This document shows, in pieces, positions 8,560-17,455 of a stretch of DNA of 33,919 bases. The position numbers and the translations under genes were made by a program. The notes beneath the pieces were generated by a model. The model saw nothing but the letters and a program-made list of their open reading frames with translations. It was not told the DNA's origin and searched no databases. Every line of letters begins with the position of its first letter. The stretch's first letter is position 1. Source of the stretch: Clostridiales bacterium (GTDB lineage: Bacteria > Bacillota > Clostridia > Christensenellales > Borkfalkiaceae); assembly GCA_022781715.1 (NCBI GenBank), contig JALETB010000101.1, positions 1 to 33,919 on the forward strand, written 5' to 3'.

Positions 8560-8586
8560 GCAAATTTTATTGACGGAAAAATTTGC
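8560..8586. repeat. 9-bp inverted repeat with 9-bp spacer upstream of tig
   Basis: gcaaatttt-attgacgga-aaaatttgc. Confidence 0.5.
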
Positions 8587-8644
8587 AAAATAAAATAAAA
8601 TGTGTTAAAATAGCACCACGCACAGAAAACATCAAGGAGCAGTT

Positions 8645-9931
8645 ATGAAATACACTTTTGAAAAAGGCGAAAAAAGTTCGGTAAAAATCACCGTCACTCT
8701 CACCGCGAAAGAATGGGCGGCAATGCAGGACAAAGCCTATGAAAAGACCAAAGGCAAATATCAGTTGCCGGGATTCCGTAAAGGACACGTTCCCAAGTCT
8801 GTAATCGAGCAGAGTTACGGCAAGGGCGCGTTTTATGAAGAAGCGATCAACCTTGCGTTCGCTCAGTATTATTACGACGTACTCGAAAAAGAGCCGACCA
8901 TAGAGCCTATCGACAGACCCGACGTGGGCATAGACAAACTCGACGACAAGGGGCTTACCTTCACCGCGACCGTACCCGTTAAACCCGAAGTCAAACTCGG
9001 CGACTATAAAGGTATAAAGATCGAAAAAGTTGAGTATAATGTTAAGGACGACGACATCGCGACCGAAGTCAACAGGCTTCTGGAGCAGCACGCCGCCGAA
9101 GAAAACGTTGAAGGCAGACCCGCAAAAGACGGAGATATAACCGTCATCGATTACAGCGGCAGCGTCGACGGAGTCAAGTTCGCCGGCGGCACCGCGGAAA
9201 AACAGAACCTCACGCTCGGCAGCGGAATGTTCATCCCCGGCTTCGAAGAGCAGGTCGTCGGAATGAATATCGGCGAAACCAAGGATATAACCGTTAAATT
9301 CCCCGACGATTACGGCGCGGACGAACTCAAGGGTAAAGACGCCGTGTTCACCGTAACTCTTCACGAGATAAAGGAGAAAAAACTTCCCGAACTCACCGAC
9401 GAATTCGTAAAGGAAAAAACGGGCAGCGAAACGGTAGACGCTTATAAGGCGAGCGTTAAGGAAAAACTCGAAAAAGCCAACGCTCAGAGAGCGGAAAGAG
9501 AAATCGAGGACAAAATCATCAAAGCGATAACGGATAAGAGCGAAGTCGAAATCCCCGACAGCCTTGTGGAAAGAGAAATCGACAACATGGTTCAGCAGGC
9601 TTCTTACAGACTTATGTATCAGGGCTTGAAATTCGAGGATTATCTCAAATACACCAACCAGACTATGGAAGCGTATAGAGAAGGTCTTAAAGATTCGGCT
9701 AAGGATCACGTGAAAACTCAACTCGTTATCGACAAAATCCTCACCGACGAAAAAATCGAAGCGACGAAGGAAGACGTCGACGCGAAGATCGCCGAACAGG
9801 CTCAGTCGGTCGGAAAAGACGCCGAAGAATACGCGAAAACGGTGAGCGACAAACAACGCGGCTACATCGAAAACGGTGTGGTTATCGATAAACTCTTTAA
9901 GTTCCTTAAAGAAAACAATACAATTGCTTAA
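8645..9931 (+). CDS. tig: Trigger factor
   Basis: Ribosome-binding GFRKGHVPKSVIEQSYGKGAFYEEA, FKBP-type PPIase domain, C-terminal chaperone domain; followed by clpP and clpX. Confidence 0.97.
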   Translation: MKYTFEKGEKSSVKITVTLTAKEWAAMQDKAYEKTKGKYQLPGFRKGHVPKSVIEQSYGKGAFYEEAINLAFAQYYYDVLEKEPTIEPIDRPDVGIDKLDDKGLTFTATVPVKPEVKLGDYKGIKIEKVEYNVKDDDIATEVNRLLEQHAAEENVEGRPAKDGDITVIDYSGSVDGVKFAGGTAEKQNLTLGSGMFIPGFEEQVVGMNIGETKDITVKFPDDYGADELKGKDAVFTVTLHEIKEKKLPELTDEFVKEKTGSETVDAYKASVKEKLEKANAQRAEREIEDKIIKAITDKSEVEIPDSLVEREIDNMVQQASYRLMYQGLKFEDYLKYTNQTMEAYREGLKDSAKDHVKTQLVIDKILTDEKIEATKEDVDAKIAEQAQSVGKDAEEYAKTVSDKQRGYIENGVVIDKLFKFLKENNTIA

Positions 9932-9941
9932 TATCGCGATG

Positions 9942-9978
9942 AAAGAGGCTGTTAAAATCCGATTTAACAACCTCTTTT
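9942..9978 (+). terminator. Possible attenuator/intrinsic terminator between tig and clpP
   Basis: aaagaggctgttaaa-atccga-tttaacaacctctttt, one G-U pair. Confidence 0.5.
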
Positions 9979-9997
9979 AAATCAAAAGGAGAACAAC

Positions 9998-10579
9998 ATG
10001 GCTTTAATACCTATGGTAGTCGAACAAACCGACAGAGGCGAGCGTTCGTACGATATTTATTCCAAACTTCTCGAAGAGAGAATCATTTTCATAACGGGAG
10101 AAATCAACGACGCGGTGGCTAACACCGTCGTTGCGGAACTTTTGTATCTCGAAGCGAAGGACAGCACCAAGGATATCGACATTTATATCAACAGCCCCGG
10201 CGGAAGCGTGACTTCCGGGCTTGCCATTTACGACACGATGAACTTCATCAAGTGCGACGTTTCCACGATATGCATAGGAATGGCGGCTTCCATGGCGGCG
10301 TTTCTGCTTTCGAGCGGCAAAAAGGGCAAGCGTTACGCCCTTCCGTCGTCCGAAATAATGATCCATCAGCCGCTCGGCGGCGCGCAGGGGCAGGCGAGCG
10401 ATATCAAAATTCAGGCGGAGCATATTCTCGCGCTCAAAAAGAAACTCAATTCCGTTCTTGCCGCGAACACCGGCAAACCCGTCGAACAGATCGAAAAAGA
10501 TACCGACAGAGACAACTATCTTACGGCGGAAGACGCGCTCGGTTACGGACTTATAGACAAGATTTTTTATAACAGATAA
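9998..10579 (+). CDS. clpP: ATP-dependent Clp protease proteolytic subunit
   Basis: [59 protein letters not shown]. Confidence 0.98.
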   Translation: MALIPMVVEQTDRGERSYDIYSKLLEERIIFITGEINDAVANTVVAELLYLEAKDSTKDIDIYINSPGGSVTSGLAIYDTMNFIKCDVSTICIGMAASMAAFLLSSGKKGKRYALPSSEIMIHQPLGGAQGQASDIKIQAEHILALKKKLNSVLAANTGKPVEQIEKDTDRDNYLTAEDALGYGLIDKIFYNR

Positions 10580-10641
10580 TCGCGGTCGCCGGCAAGACGC
10601 ACGATAAACGATATCTGTTTTTCTGCCGAAAGGAGGTTTAA

Positions 10642-11886
10642 ATGGCTAACAATCATATCGGCGGCGAGGACGATCGTCGCTGCTCGTTTTGCGGAAAACC
10701 TAAGGAACTCGCAAAGAAACTCATTGCCGGTCCCGACGGGGTTTATATCTGCGACGAGTGTATAGATATCTGCAAGGAAGTTCTGGAACGCGAGGAAAAA
10801 AAGACCCGCGACGAGGACGCGCGGCTTTTAAAACCGCACGAAATCAAAGCCGAACTCGACAAATACATCGTCGGGCAGGATAAAGCGAAAAAGGTTCTGT
10901 CCGTCGCGGTGTATAATCATTATAAAAGAATACGCCTTAAAAACGAGGATAAGGACGACGATACGGAGATCGAAAAAAGCAACGTGCTTTTGTTGGGACC
11001 CACCGGTTCGGGCAAAACGTTGCTCGCGAGGACTCTCGCGAAGATTCTCAACGTTCCGTTCGCCGTTGCGGACGCGACAACGCTCACCGAAGCGGGTTAC
11101 GTCGGCGAGGACGTGGAAAACATTCTGCTAAAACTCATTCAGAACGCCGATTACGACGTGGAAAAGGCGCAGAAAGGCATAATTTATATCGACGAAATAG
11201 ATAAAATTGCCAGAAAAAGCGAAAACGTTTCCATCACGCGCGACGTCAGCGGCGAGGGCGTTCAGCAGGCTCTTCTCAAAATAATAGAGTCCACGGTGGC
11301 GTCCGTTCCCCCGCAGGGCGGAAGGAAACACCCGCAGCAGGATTTTATAAGAATAGACACCACGAACATTCTGTTCATCTGCGGCGGCGCGTTCGTAGGG
11401 CTTGACAAAATCGTCGGCAAGCGTCTGGACAGTTCGTCGCTCGGCTTTGCCGGGAAACTCAAAACGACCGAGGAAGATTCGATTGCTTATATCGACGAAA
11501 TTCAGCCGCAGGATCTTACGAAGTTCGGGCTTATTCCCGAATTCGTCGGAAGAATGCCCATCGTCGTGGGGCTTCACCCGCTCGACGAAACCGCGCTCGT
11601 GAAAATAATGACCGAGCCGAAAAACGCGATTATAAAACAGTATAAAAAACTCGTCGGGATCGACGACGTGGAACTCGTGGTCACCGACGATGCCGTTTTG
11701 GAGGTCGCGAAAAAGGCGATCGCACTGAAAACGGGTGCGAGGGGCTTGAGAACTATTTTCGAAAATCTGATGCTCGACAGCATGTACGACATTCCTTCGG
11801 AAGAGGGCGTGGAAAAGGTTATTATCGACAAAGAAGTGGTTCTGGGCAAAAAATCGCCCGAAATAATCAAAAAGGACATCGCCTGA
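10642..11886 (+). CDS. clpX: ATP-dependent Clp protease ATP-binding subunit ClpX
   Basis: N-terminal Cys4 zinc-binding domain ([15 protein letters not shown]), Walker [27 protein letters not shown]. Confidence 0.98.
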   Translation: MANNHIGGEDDRRCSFCGKPKELAKKLIAGPDGVYICDECIDICKEVLEREEKKTRDEDARLLKPHEIKAELDKYIVGQDKAKKVLSVAVYNHYKRIRLKNEDKDDDTEIEKSNVLLLGPTGSGKTLLARTLAKILNVPFAVADATTLTEAGYVGEDVENILLKLIQNADYDVEKAQKGIIYIDEIDKIARKSENVSITRDVSGEGVQQALLKIIESTVASVPPQGGRKHPQQDFIRIDTTNILFICGGAFVGLDKIVGKRLDSSSLGFAGKLKTTEEDSIAYIDEIQPQDLTKFGLIPEFVGRMPIVVGLHPLDETALVKIMTEPKNAIIKQYKKLVGIDDVELVVTDDAVLEVAKKAIALKTGARGLRTIFENLMLDSMYDIPSEEGVEKVIIDKEVVLGKKSPEIIKKDIA

Positions 11887-11921
11887 GCGTGAAATCGCAT
11901 TGAATTAATAGTTAAACGTGC

Positions 11922-11962
11922 GGCGGCGGAATTTGCGTTTTTCGCAAATTCCGCCGCCTTTT
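11922..11962 (+). terminator. Rho-independent terminator after clpX
   Basis: ggcggcggaatttgcg-loop-cgcaaattccgccgcc followed by tttt. Confidence 0.85.
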
Positions 11963-12036
11963 ATGTTTCCCGACGTTTTTTTCGCAACCTTTTCGGCGGA
12001 AATTTCGGCAAAAAAATATAAATTTGAAATTTATCA

Positions 12037-12065
12037 TTGACAAATCGGGAAGCGTTTAGTATACT
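12037..12065 (+). promoter_or_regulatory. Sigma-A type promoter for the PH-like membrane protein pair
   Basis: TTGACA-17 bp-TATACT. Confidence 0.65.
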
Positions 12066-12131
12066 ATCAGTATAATGAGAAATAAAATAGAGTAGGTATA
12101 TGCTCTTTTTATATTCGAGGGAGGGTTTCAG

Positions 12132-12842
12132 ATGAACGTCGACGAAAACGTAAAAGCCGACGCGTTCGGTCAAAGACAAGCCAAACACGGTCTTGTTCTG
12201 GCGGAAGGCGAAAGAATCGTTGATAGTTTCGATTACGACTGTTACGCTATACACGATAAAGCGAACAGCACTATTACGACGGAAACGACGGTGATGCTTA
12301 CAAACAAAAGGCTCATACATACCACCTATTCCGAAAGCAGGAGGAGGACGTCCAAGAGAAACGTGGAAATTCCCGTTGACAGAATCGACGGCGTTTCTTC
12401 GTATTTCAAAACCGCAAAGCGTTATTGCGTGTGGGGGATAATCGTTCTTTCCGATCTCGCGGCGTTGTTCCTCGTTGCGGGCATACTTCTTGCTGCGGGC
12501 GTTTTCGGCCCGATCATAAACGCGACTGCCGATTTGTTAATCGCATTCGGCGCGTGCGTTCTCGCCGCCGCGGGGGTAGCGCTTTCGATAATTTTCGCAA
12601 AGAAGAAAATGTGCTTCGGCGTGACGGTTTACACGAAAGATCGCCCCGACGTTCCGTGCAGAGTTATGAGCATCAGCAAAGAGAGCGGATATCTTGCCGA
12701 CGTTCTCGAAAAAGACGACGATTGTCTTACGGCGGATATGGTTGAAGCCGAAAGTATGGCTCGCGCGCTTTCAAACGAGATTATGCAGATAAAAATCGAA
12801 AACGAAGCGGAGGAAATGAATGATGGAAACAATGTTGGCTAA
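12132..12842 (+). CDS. PH-like domain membrane protein (uncharacterised)
   Basis: Two hydrophobic segments, PH-like 'ITTETTVMLTNKRLIHTTY...VEIPVDRIDGVSSYFK'. Confidence 0.7.
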   Translation: MNVDENVKADAFGQRQAKHGLVLAEGERIVDSFDYDCYAIHDKANSTITTETTVMLTNKRLIHTTYSESRRRTSKRNVEIPVDRIDGVSSYFKTAKRYCVWGIIVLSDLAALFLVAGILLAAGVFGPIINATADLLIAFGACVLAAAGVALSIIFAKKKMCFGVTVYTKDRPDVPCRVMSISKESGYLADVLEKDDDCLTADMVEAESMARALSNEIMQIKIENEAEEMNDGNNVG

Positions 12843-13386
12843 GGACGAAGTTCTTATAAAACAATATGATTACGCGGTTACGAAGACCAAACATGACATC
12901 GTTATGCACAGCGTCATCGTCACGGACAGAAGAATTATTTCTCAGCAGCAGGGCAAAAGAACCTTCGCTAGGGACGAAATGCCCATCGACCACGCCGATT
13001 ACATACTGACCGATTTCGACAGTTATAAAAGTTCGGTCACGCTTTCGGTCATCCTGTTCGTTTTAAGCGTTCTTCTCGCCGTGGGCGGATTTGTGTGGAG
13101 CAGGTTTGTCGACGGAACTTATTGGTTCCTTATTCCGTCGGGATTGGCGGTCGTCGCGGTTGTTTTCGCGATTATAACTCTCGTCGTTGCTCTTACGAGA
13201 AAGGGCGCGTCGGCAGAACTCGAAATCAGATCCCGTCAGCCCGTTTACGAACTTCTCAGTTTCAGTGCGAACGGAATGAAAACTTCGAGCCGTATGGAAA
13301 AACTCAAAATCAAAGTAGATAAAGAAGTCGCCGAACAAATGCTCAACGAGATCGGCGCGTTGATTCTGGAATACAGAAAGAAATAA
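12823..13386 (+). CDS. PH-like domain membrane protein, second member of the pair (uncharacterised)
   Basis: 'DIVMHSVIVTDRRIISQQQGK...EMPIDHADYILTDF' parallels the upstream protein; overlaps its 3' end, RBS gcggagg. Start could also be 12820. Confidence 0.7.
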   Translation: METMLAKDEVLIKQYDYAVTKTKHDIVMHSVIVTDRRIISQQQGKRTFARDEMPIDHADYILTDFDSYKSSVTLSVILFVLSVLLAVGGFVWSRFVDGTYWFLIPSGLAVVAVVFAIITLVVALTRKGASAELEIRSRQPVYELLSFSANGMKTSSRMEKLKIKVDKEVAEQMLNEIGALILEYRKK

Positions 13387-13404
13387 CATTAAATAAAATC
13401 GTAA

Positions 13405-13439
13405 GGCGGCGTCCGAAATTTTTCGGACGCCGCCTTTTT
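13405..13439 (+). terminator. Rho-independent terminator
   Basis: ggcggcgtccgaaa-tt-tttcggacgccgcc followed by ttttt. Confidence 0.88.
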
Positions 13440-13444
13440 CGTTG

Positions 13445-13489
13445 ACACAGTAAATATCCACCCGCTATGCGGGTGGATATTTACTGTGT
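13445..13489. repeat. Perfect 21-bp inverted repeat between convergent genes
   Basis: acacagtaaatatccacccgc-tat-gcgggtggatatttactgtgt. Confidence 0.9.
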
Positions 13490-13490
13490 T

Positions 13491-14351
13491 TTATCGCTTG
13501 ATAAGGTTCAGGTTCGTCTTGCGCCAGTTCAGGGGCGACATTCCGTATTCCTTTTTGAACGAGTTTATATAGTTGCTCTGATTGGAATAGCCGAGCGTCT
13601 GCGCGATATCCGAAACCGAAAGGTTCGTGTTGAGAAGAAGAGTGGTGGAGTAAGCCATTTTTTGACGGTTTATATATTGAATAAGCGTGCAGCCGAAATA
13701 TTCTCTGAATTTGCGGCATACGTGACCGTGGCTGTATCCCGTTCTATCGATGAGTTCGGGCAGAGAAGAAAAGGGCGAATCGAGAACGGAAGAGGTGGTT
13801 ACGTTGAGTTTGGAGAGCATATCCAGCAGCCAGTCCGGCGTTTGCCTTGCGGGGTAATAACGCGTTTCCGCGTAAGCCGCCAGGGCTTCCATGATGAGGC
13901 AGTTGTGAAGAACGTTCACTTCTTCCTGAGAGTTGCTATCGCGAACGGCGGTGATTTTCGCGGCGGTGGCTTCGATGGAATCGATATGCGTTTTGTCTAT
14001 CACGCATGTTACGGGAACGTCGCTGTTTATCAATTCGTCGTATAATCCCTCGTGAATAATATCCGCAACCTGCCGCATTTTTTCATCCGAAACATAGATG
14101 TCGCGGTAGACGGCGGGCGTGCCTTTCAGGTTTACGTAATGAATATCGGAAGGGCGGATGATGGTGAGAGAACAGGCTTTTAAACCGATGTCTCCGCTGT
14201 CGAAATGATTGACGTATTCGCCCTTTATCGAAACGGTGAGTTCCCAGAAAATGTGGCAGTGCCGCTCGATATCGTGGTTAAAAATTAACTCTGTATAAAG
14301 CCCGTTAATGAGATTAAAATTATAAATAGGATAATTTGGATTTTTTGACAT
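13491..14351 (-). CDS. AraC-family transcriptional regulator with N-terminal cupin-like sensing domain
   Basis: C-terminal two-HTH domain: 'LIDRTGYSHGHVCRKFREYFGCTLIQYINRQKMAYSTTLLLNTNLSVSDIAQTLGYSNQSNYINSFKKEYGMSPLNWRKTN'. Start at MSKNPNYP. Confidence 0.93.
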   Translation of the reverse strand: MSKNPNYPIYNFNLINGLYTELIFNHDIERHCHIFWELTVSIKGEYVNHFDSGDIGLKACSLTIIRPSDIHYVNLKGTPAVYRDIYVSDEKMRQVADIIHEGLYDELINSDVPVTCVIDKTHIDSIEATAAKITAVRDSNSQEEVNVLHNCLIMEALAAYAETRYYPARQTPDWLLDMLSKLNVTTSSVLDSPFSSLPELIDRTGYSHGHVCRKFREYFGCTLIQYINRQKMAYSTTLLLNTNLSVSDIAQTLGYSNQSNYINSFKKEYGMSPLNWRKTNLNLIKR

Positions 14352-14666
14352 TATTCTCTCCCTGCATTCCCTTATAATTGTTATTATAATACAAAAATCA
14401 GCATATATCAAGAGAAAACGCAAAAAATATATATTAAAATTTAACATTATTACGTAGCGAAAAAGTCAAAAAAAGACAATTTTGAACACAAAATTTTATC
14501 GGAATGCGGCGCGATTTAAATCCGCGCGGCGAAAAAATGTTAATTATTCACACATTATTGCAAAAAAAAGGAAAGACAATGCGCGCATAAGCGGTTACAA
14601 TAAAGTTATAAGATGCGGGTGAATAAGAAAATCGACCGCAAAAAAATTTGAAACGGCATTATAATG

Positions 14667-14704
14667 CCCCGCGGACCGGTCGCTGATGCGAGCGGTCCGC
14701 GGGG
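14667..14704 (+). repeat. GC-rich leader hairpin immediately upstream of the carbohydrate operon
   Basis: ccccgcggaccggtcgc-tgat-gcgagcggtccgcgggg, 16 of 17 pairs, no U tract, about 14 nt before the start codon. Confidence 0.75.
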
Positions 14705-14718
14705 TGCGGGAGAATATC

Positions 14719-16662
14719 ATGAGGCTCACGGGAAAAAGAATGAAAAACATAGCGATTGTATTCGCAGTCTTTCTCGCTTTGTGTTTTTCGGTTTTTGCCG
14801 GGCTGTCTTTCACGGAAGCGAAAGCGGACGGAGGAACGACCGGATCGGAATCTTATGCGGTTGCAAAAATGGATAAGTCGGGCAGAATCGATCTCGATAT
14901 GGTTATCGATAAAGACAGGTTACCCGCATATCTTGCAGACAACGAGAATTTTAACGCTTACGTTAACGCAAGCGTTAAAATTCTCGTCAACAATTCGGCG
15001 GATAACGACACCCTGACGGTGAAATACATAAAAGAAGAGGGAAATTCTTATCGCGTGGGAATTAAGTCGAGAAGGCTCAGCGCAAGGCTTACGAGCGCGT
15101 GGAACTGGTTCGCCTGGGATAAATTTTCGTCTTACGCGAGCAGCACGAGCGCGAACTTCCCGGAGATAGAGGATATCGCGGACGGATATCTCGTCAAATC
15201 GCTGATGAAGGTGAAAGGCTCGCTCCCGATAGGGCAATATAAATTATTGCAGAACAACAACGTAAGCATTCTTCCCACCGACGTTGCGACGGGTAAAACG
15301 ATTACGACGAAAGAATTCGCGACGATTGCCGAGAATTCTTCTTCAAAAGAGTATATGGGCATGTTCCGCCTTGCGGGCTTAGGTTTTCTGGACAAAATAA
15401 CGCTCGAACTGCCCGGCAAAGTCACTTACGTTTCTTCCGAGGGAGTTAAGGTCGTCGGCGATAACAAAATCGAAATAACTTCGTTCAGAACGCAGGCGAA
15501 CGTCGTCGGTTACGATTACGTCACGGACGAAAACGGACGGATAACTTACGGCGATGACGGGAAACCCGTTAAAATCGAAGATATCGGCAGAAAAGAAATC
15601 GACTATATGCTCGGCTACTTCGTTTACGAGGAAAGCCCGAACTATCTGCTCATCGGCTGCCTTGCGGGCGCGGGGGCGATTCTTATAGGACTTCTGATTT
15701 TCTCCATAGTCACGGGCAGAGCGAAAAGGTTCTTCCGCGGAGAAAAGTTCGCCAAAATCAAACGGCATAAAATGATTTATTTAATGCTCATCCCGAGCGC
15801 GATTCTCGTGATAACGTTCTGCTACGTGCCTATGTTCGGCGTGCTGATCGCCTTTAAGGACTTCACGCTGACGGACGGGTTCATCGGGAGCGAATGGGTG
15901 GGGCTTAAATACTTTAAACATATAGTACTCGGCGCGGACGAAAACGTTTTCCTCGTTTTCAGAAACACCATTTATATCGCGCTCATAAGAGTTGCCACAA
16001 ACTTCCCCGCGATTCTCATTTTCGCGCTTATGATCAACGAAGTTTCGTCGGGCAAAGCAAAATCGGTCATAAGGACGATATCGTACCTGCCGAACTTCAT
16101 TTCCTGGATCGCCGTAGGCGGTATGGCTCTTTCGATATTCTCGATGAACGGCGGACTTTTAAACAAAGTAATATCCGCGATAAAAGGCGAGGCGTTCGTT
16201 AAGGACTGGTATTCCGAAAATACAACGATCTGGTGGATATTCCTCGCGCTCTCGTCGATGTGGAAATCGCTCGGCTGGGGAACTATCATTTATATGTCCG
16301 CCCTCGGGTGCATAAATTCCGAACTTTATGACGCGTGCAGCATAGACGGCGGCGGCAGATTCCGGAAAATCATCACGGTCACGATTCCCGGAATAGCCAA
16401 CGTGATAATGTTGCAACTCATCATGGACGCGGGCAACCTTATCCGCGATAACTACGAACAGGTGCTTGCGCTGACTAACGGAAGCCAGTATCTGAACGAT
16501 TCAACTTACATAGTCGGCTCGATGGCTTATTCCGCCGTAATGGGCGGCTCGGGCTACGCGATGGCAACGGCGTTCGGACTGATTCAGGGCGCGATAGGGC
16601 TTGTGCTTGTTATCCTGACAAACGGAATAGCCAAGAAAACGGATAACGAAGGGGTGCTTTGA
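14719..16662 (+). CDS. LplB/CUT1-type ABC transporter permease with an N-terminal signal-peptide-bearing extracytoplasmic domain
   Basis: Signal peptide (IAIVFAVFLALCFSVFAGLSFTEAKA), about 290-residue ectodomain, TM (YLLIGCLAGAGAILIGLLIFSIV), then permease 'HKMIYLMLIPSAILVITFCYVPMFGVLIAFKDF' and EAA-like 'SELYDACSIDGGGRFRKIITVTIPGI'. Confidence 0.88.
   Translation: MRLTGKRMKNIAIVFAVFLALCFSVFAGLSFTEAKADGGTTGSESYAVAKMDKSGRIDLDMVIDKDRLPAYLADNENFNAYVNASVKILVNNSADNDTLTVKYIKEEGNSYRVGIKSRRLSARLTSAWNWFAWDKFSSYASSTSANFPEIEDIADGYLVKSLMKVKGSLPIGQYKLLQNNNVSILPTDVATGKTITTKEFATIAENSSSKEYMGMFRLAGLGFLDKITLELPGKVTYVSSEGVKVVGDNKIEITSFRTQANVVGYDYVTDENGRITYGDDGKPVKIEDIGRKEIDYMLGYFVYEESPNYLLIGCLAGAGAILIGLLIFSIVTGRAKRFFRGEKFAKIKRHKMIYLMLIPSAILVITFCYVPMFGVLIAFKDFTLTDGFIGSEWVGLKYFKHIVLGADENVFLVFRNTIYIALIRVATNFPAILIFALMINEVSSGKAKSVIRTISYLPNFISWIAVGGMALSIFSMNGGLLNKVISAIKGEAFVKDWYSENTTIWWIFLALSSMWKSLGWGTIIYMSALGCINSELYDACSIDGGGRFRKIITVTIPGIANVIMLQLIMDAGNLIRDNYEQVLALTNGSQYLNDSTYIVGSMAYSAVMGGSGYAMATAFGLIQGAIGLVLVILTNGIAKKTDNEGVL
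14942..14987. repeat. Perfect 18-bp inverted repeat inside the permease-fusion coding sequence
   Basis: acgagaattttaacgctt-acgttaacgc-aagcgttaaaattctcgt. Confidence 0.9.
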
Positions 16663-16666
16663 TACT

Positions 16667-17455
16667 ATGAAAAGAGATTTTGCGCTCGACCGCCCCTTAG
16701 GGCAGAAACCTTACGGCGGCGGAAGTTGCGCGATTTTCAGAAAAGTTGCCTGCATCGGCGATTCGCTCGCTTCGGGCGAACTGGAAATCGTGAGAGAAGA
16801 AGAAAGACATTATCTCGACCTTTACGATTATTCCTGGGGACAATTCCTCGGGAGAATGACAGGTGCGAAAGTTTATAATTTCTCGCGCGGAGGAATGTCC
16901 GCTTCGGAATACATGGGCGGCTGGGCTGAAGAGAACGGCTGCTTCGACGAAGAGAAGAAATGTCAGGCTTACATAATCGCGCTCGGCGTCAACGACCTGC
17001 TCAATATGGGGCAGGAAGTAGGCGGCGTTGCGGATATCGGCGGCGATAAAAAAACTTTCGCGAGGTATTATTCCGAAATCGTGCTGAGATACAAAAAAAT
17101 CGAGCCGAACGCAAAATTTTTCTTCGTTAGCATGCCGCGGCAGGAAATCGACGATGCGGGCAGAACGGAGAAAAAAGAACAACTCGTAAGGTTTCTCTAT
17201 GAACTGAGCGAAACGCTCCCGAATTGTTACGTTCTCGATTTTTATAAACACGCGCCCGTATACGATGCGGAATTCGTAAGAAAATATTATTACAACGGGC
17301 ATATGAATGCATCCGGTTACAGGCTGACCGCGGAATATATCGTTTCGGGCATTCATTCGATCGTGGAGGCGTTCCCCGAGGAATTCGAAGACGTTCCGCT
17401 TATAGGAACGGAGCATCATTATCTTGTGGAAAATTGCGAAGGAGGGAAAAGATGA
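16667..17455 (+). CDS. SGNH/GDSL hydrolase (possible carbohydrate deacetylase)
   Basis: Block I 'IGDSLASGE', block III 'GVND', C-terminal 'NGHMNASGY'. Confidence 0.85.
   Translation: MKRDFALDRPLGQKPYGGGSCAIFRKVACIGDSLASGELEIVREEERHYLDLYDYSWGQFLGRMTGAKVYNFSRGGMSASEYMGGWAEENGCFDEEKKCQAYIIALGVNDLLNMGQEVGGVADIGGDKKTFARYYSEIVLRYKKIEPNAKFFFVSMPRQEIDDAGRTEKKEQLVRFLYELSETLPNCYVLDFYKHAPVYDAEFVRKYYYNGHMNASGYRLTAEYIVSGIHSIVEAFPEEFEDVPLIGTEHHYLVENCEGGKR

Noticed and set aside
8567-9970. 467-aa ORF antisense to tig
   Set aside because: Mirrors the tig coding region; F/V/R-rich low-information sequence with no recognisable domain. Long antisense ORFs are expected where the sense frame rarely uses codons that give antisense stops.
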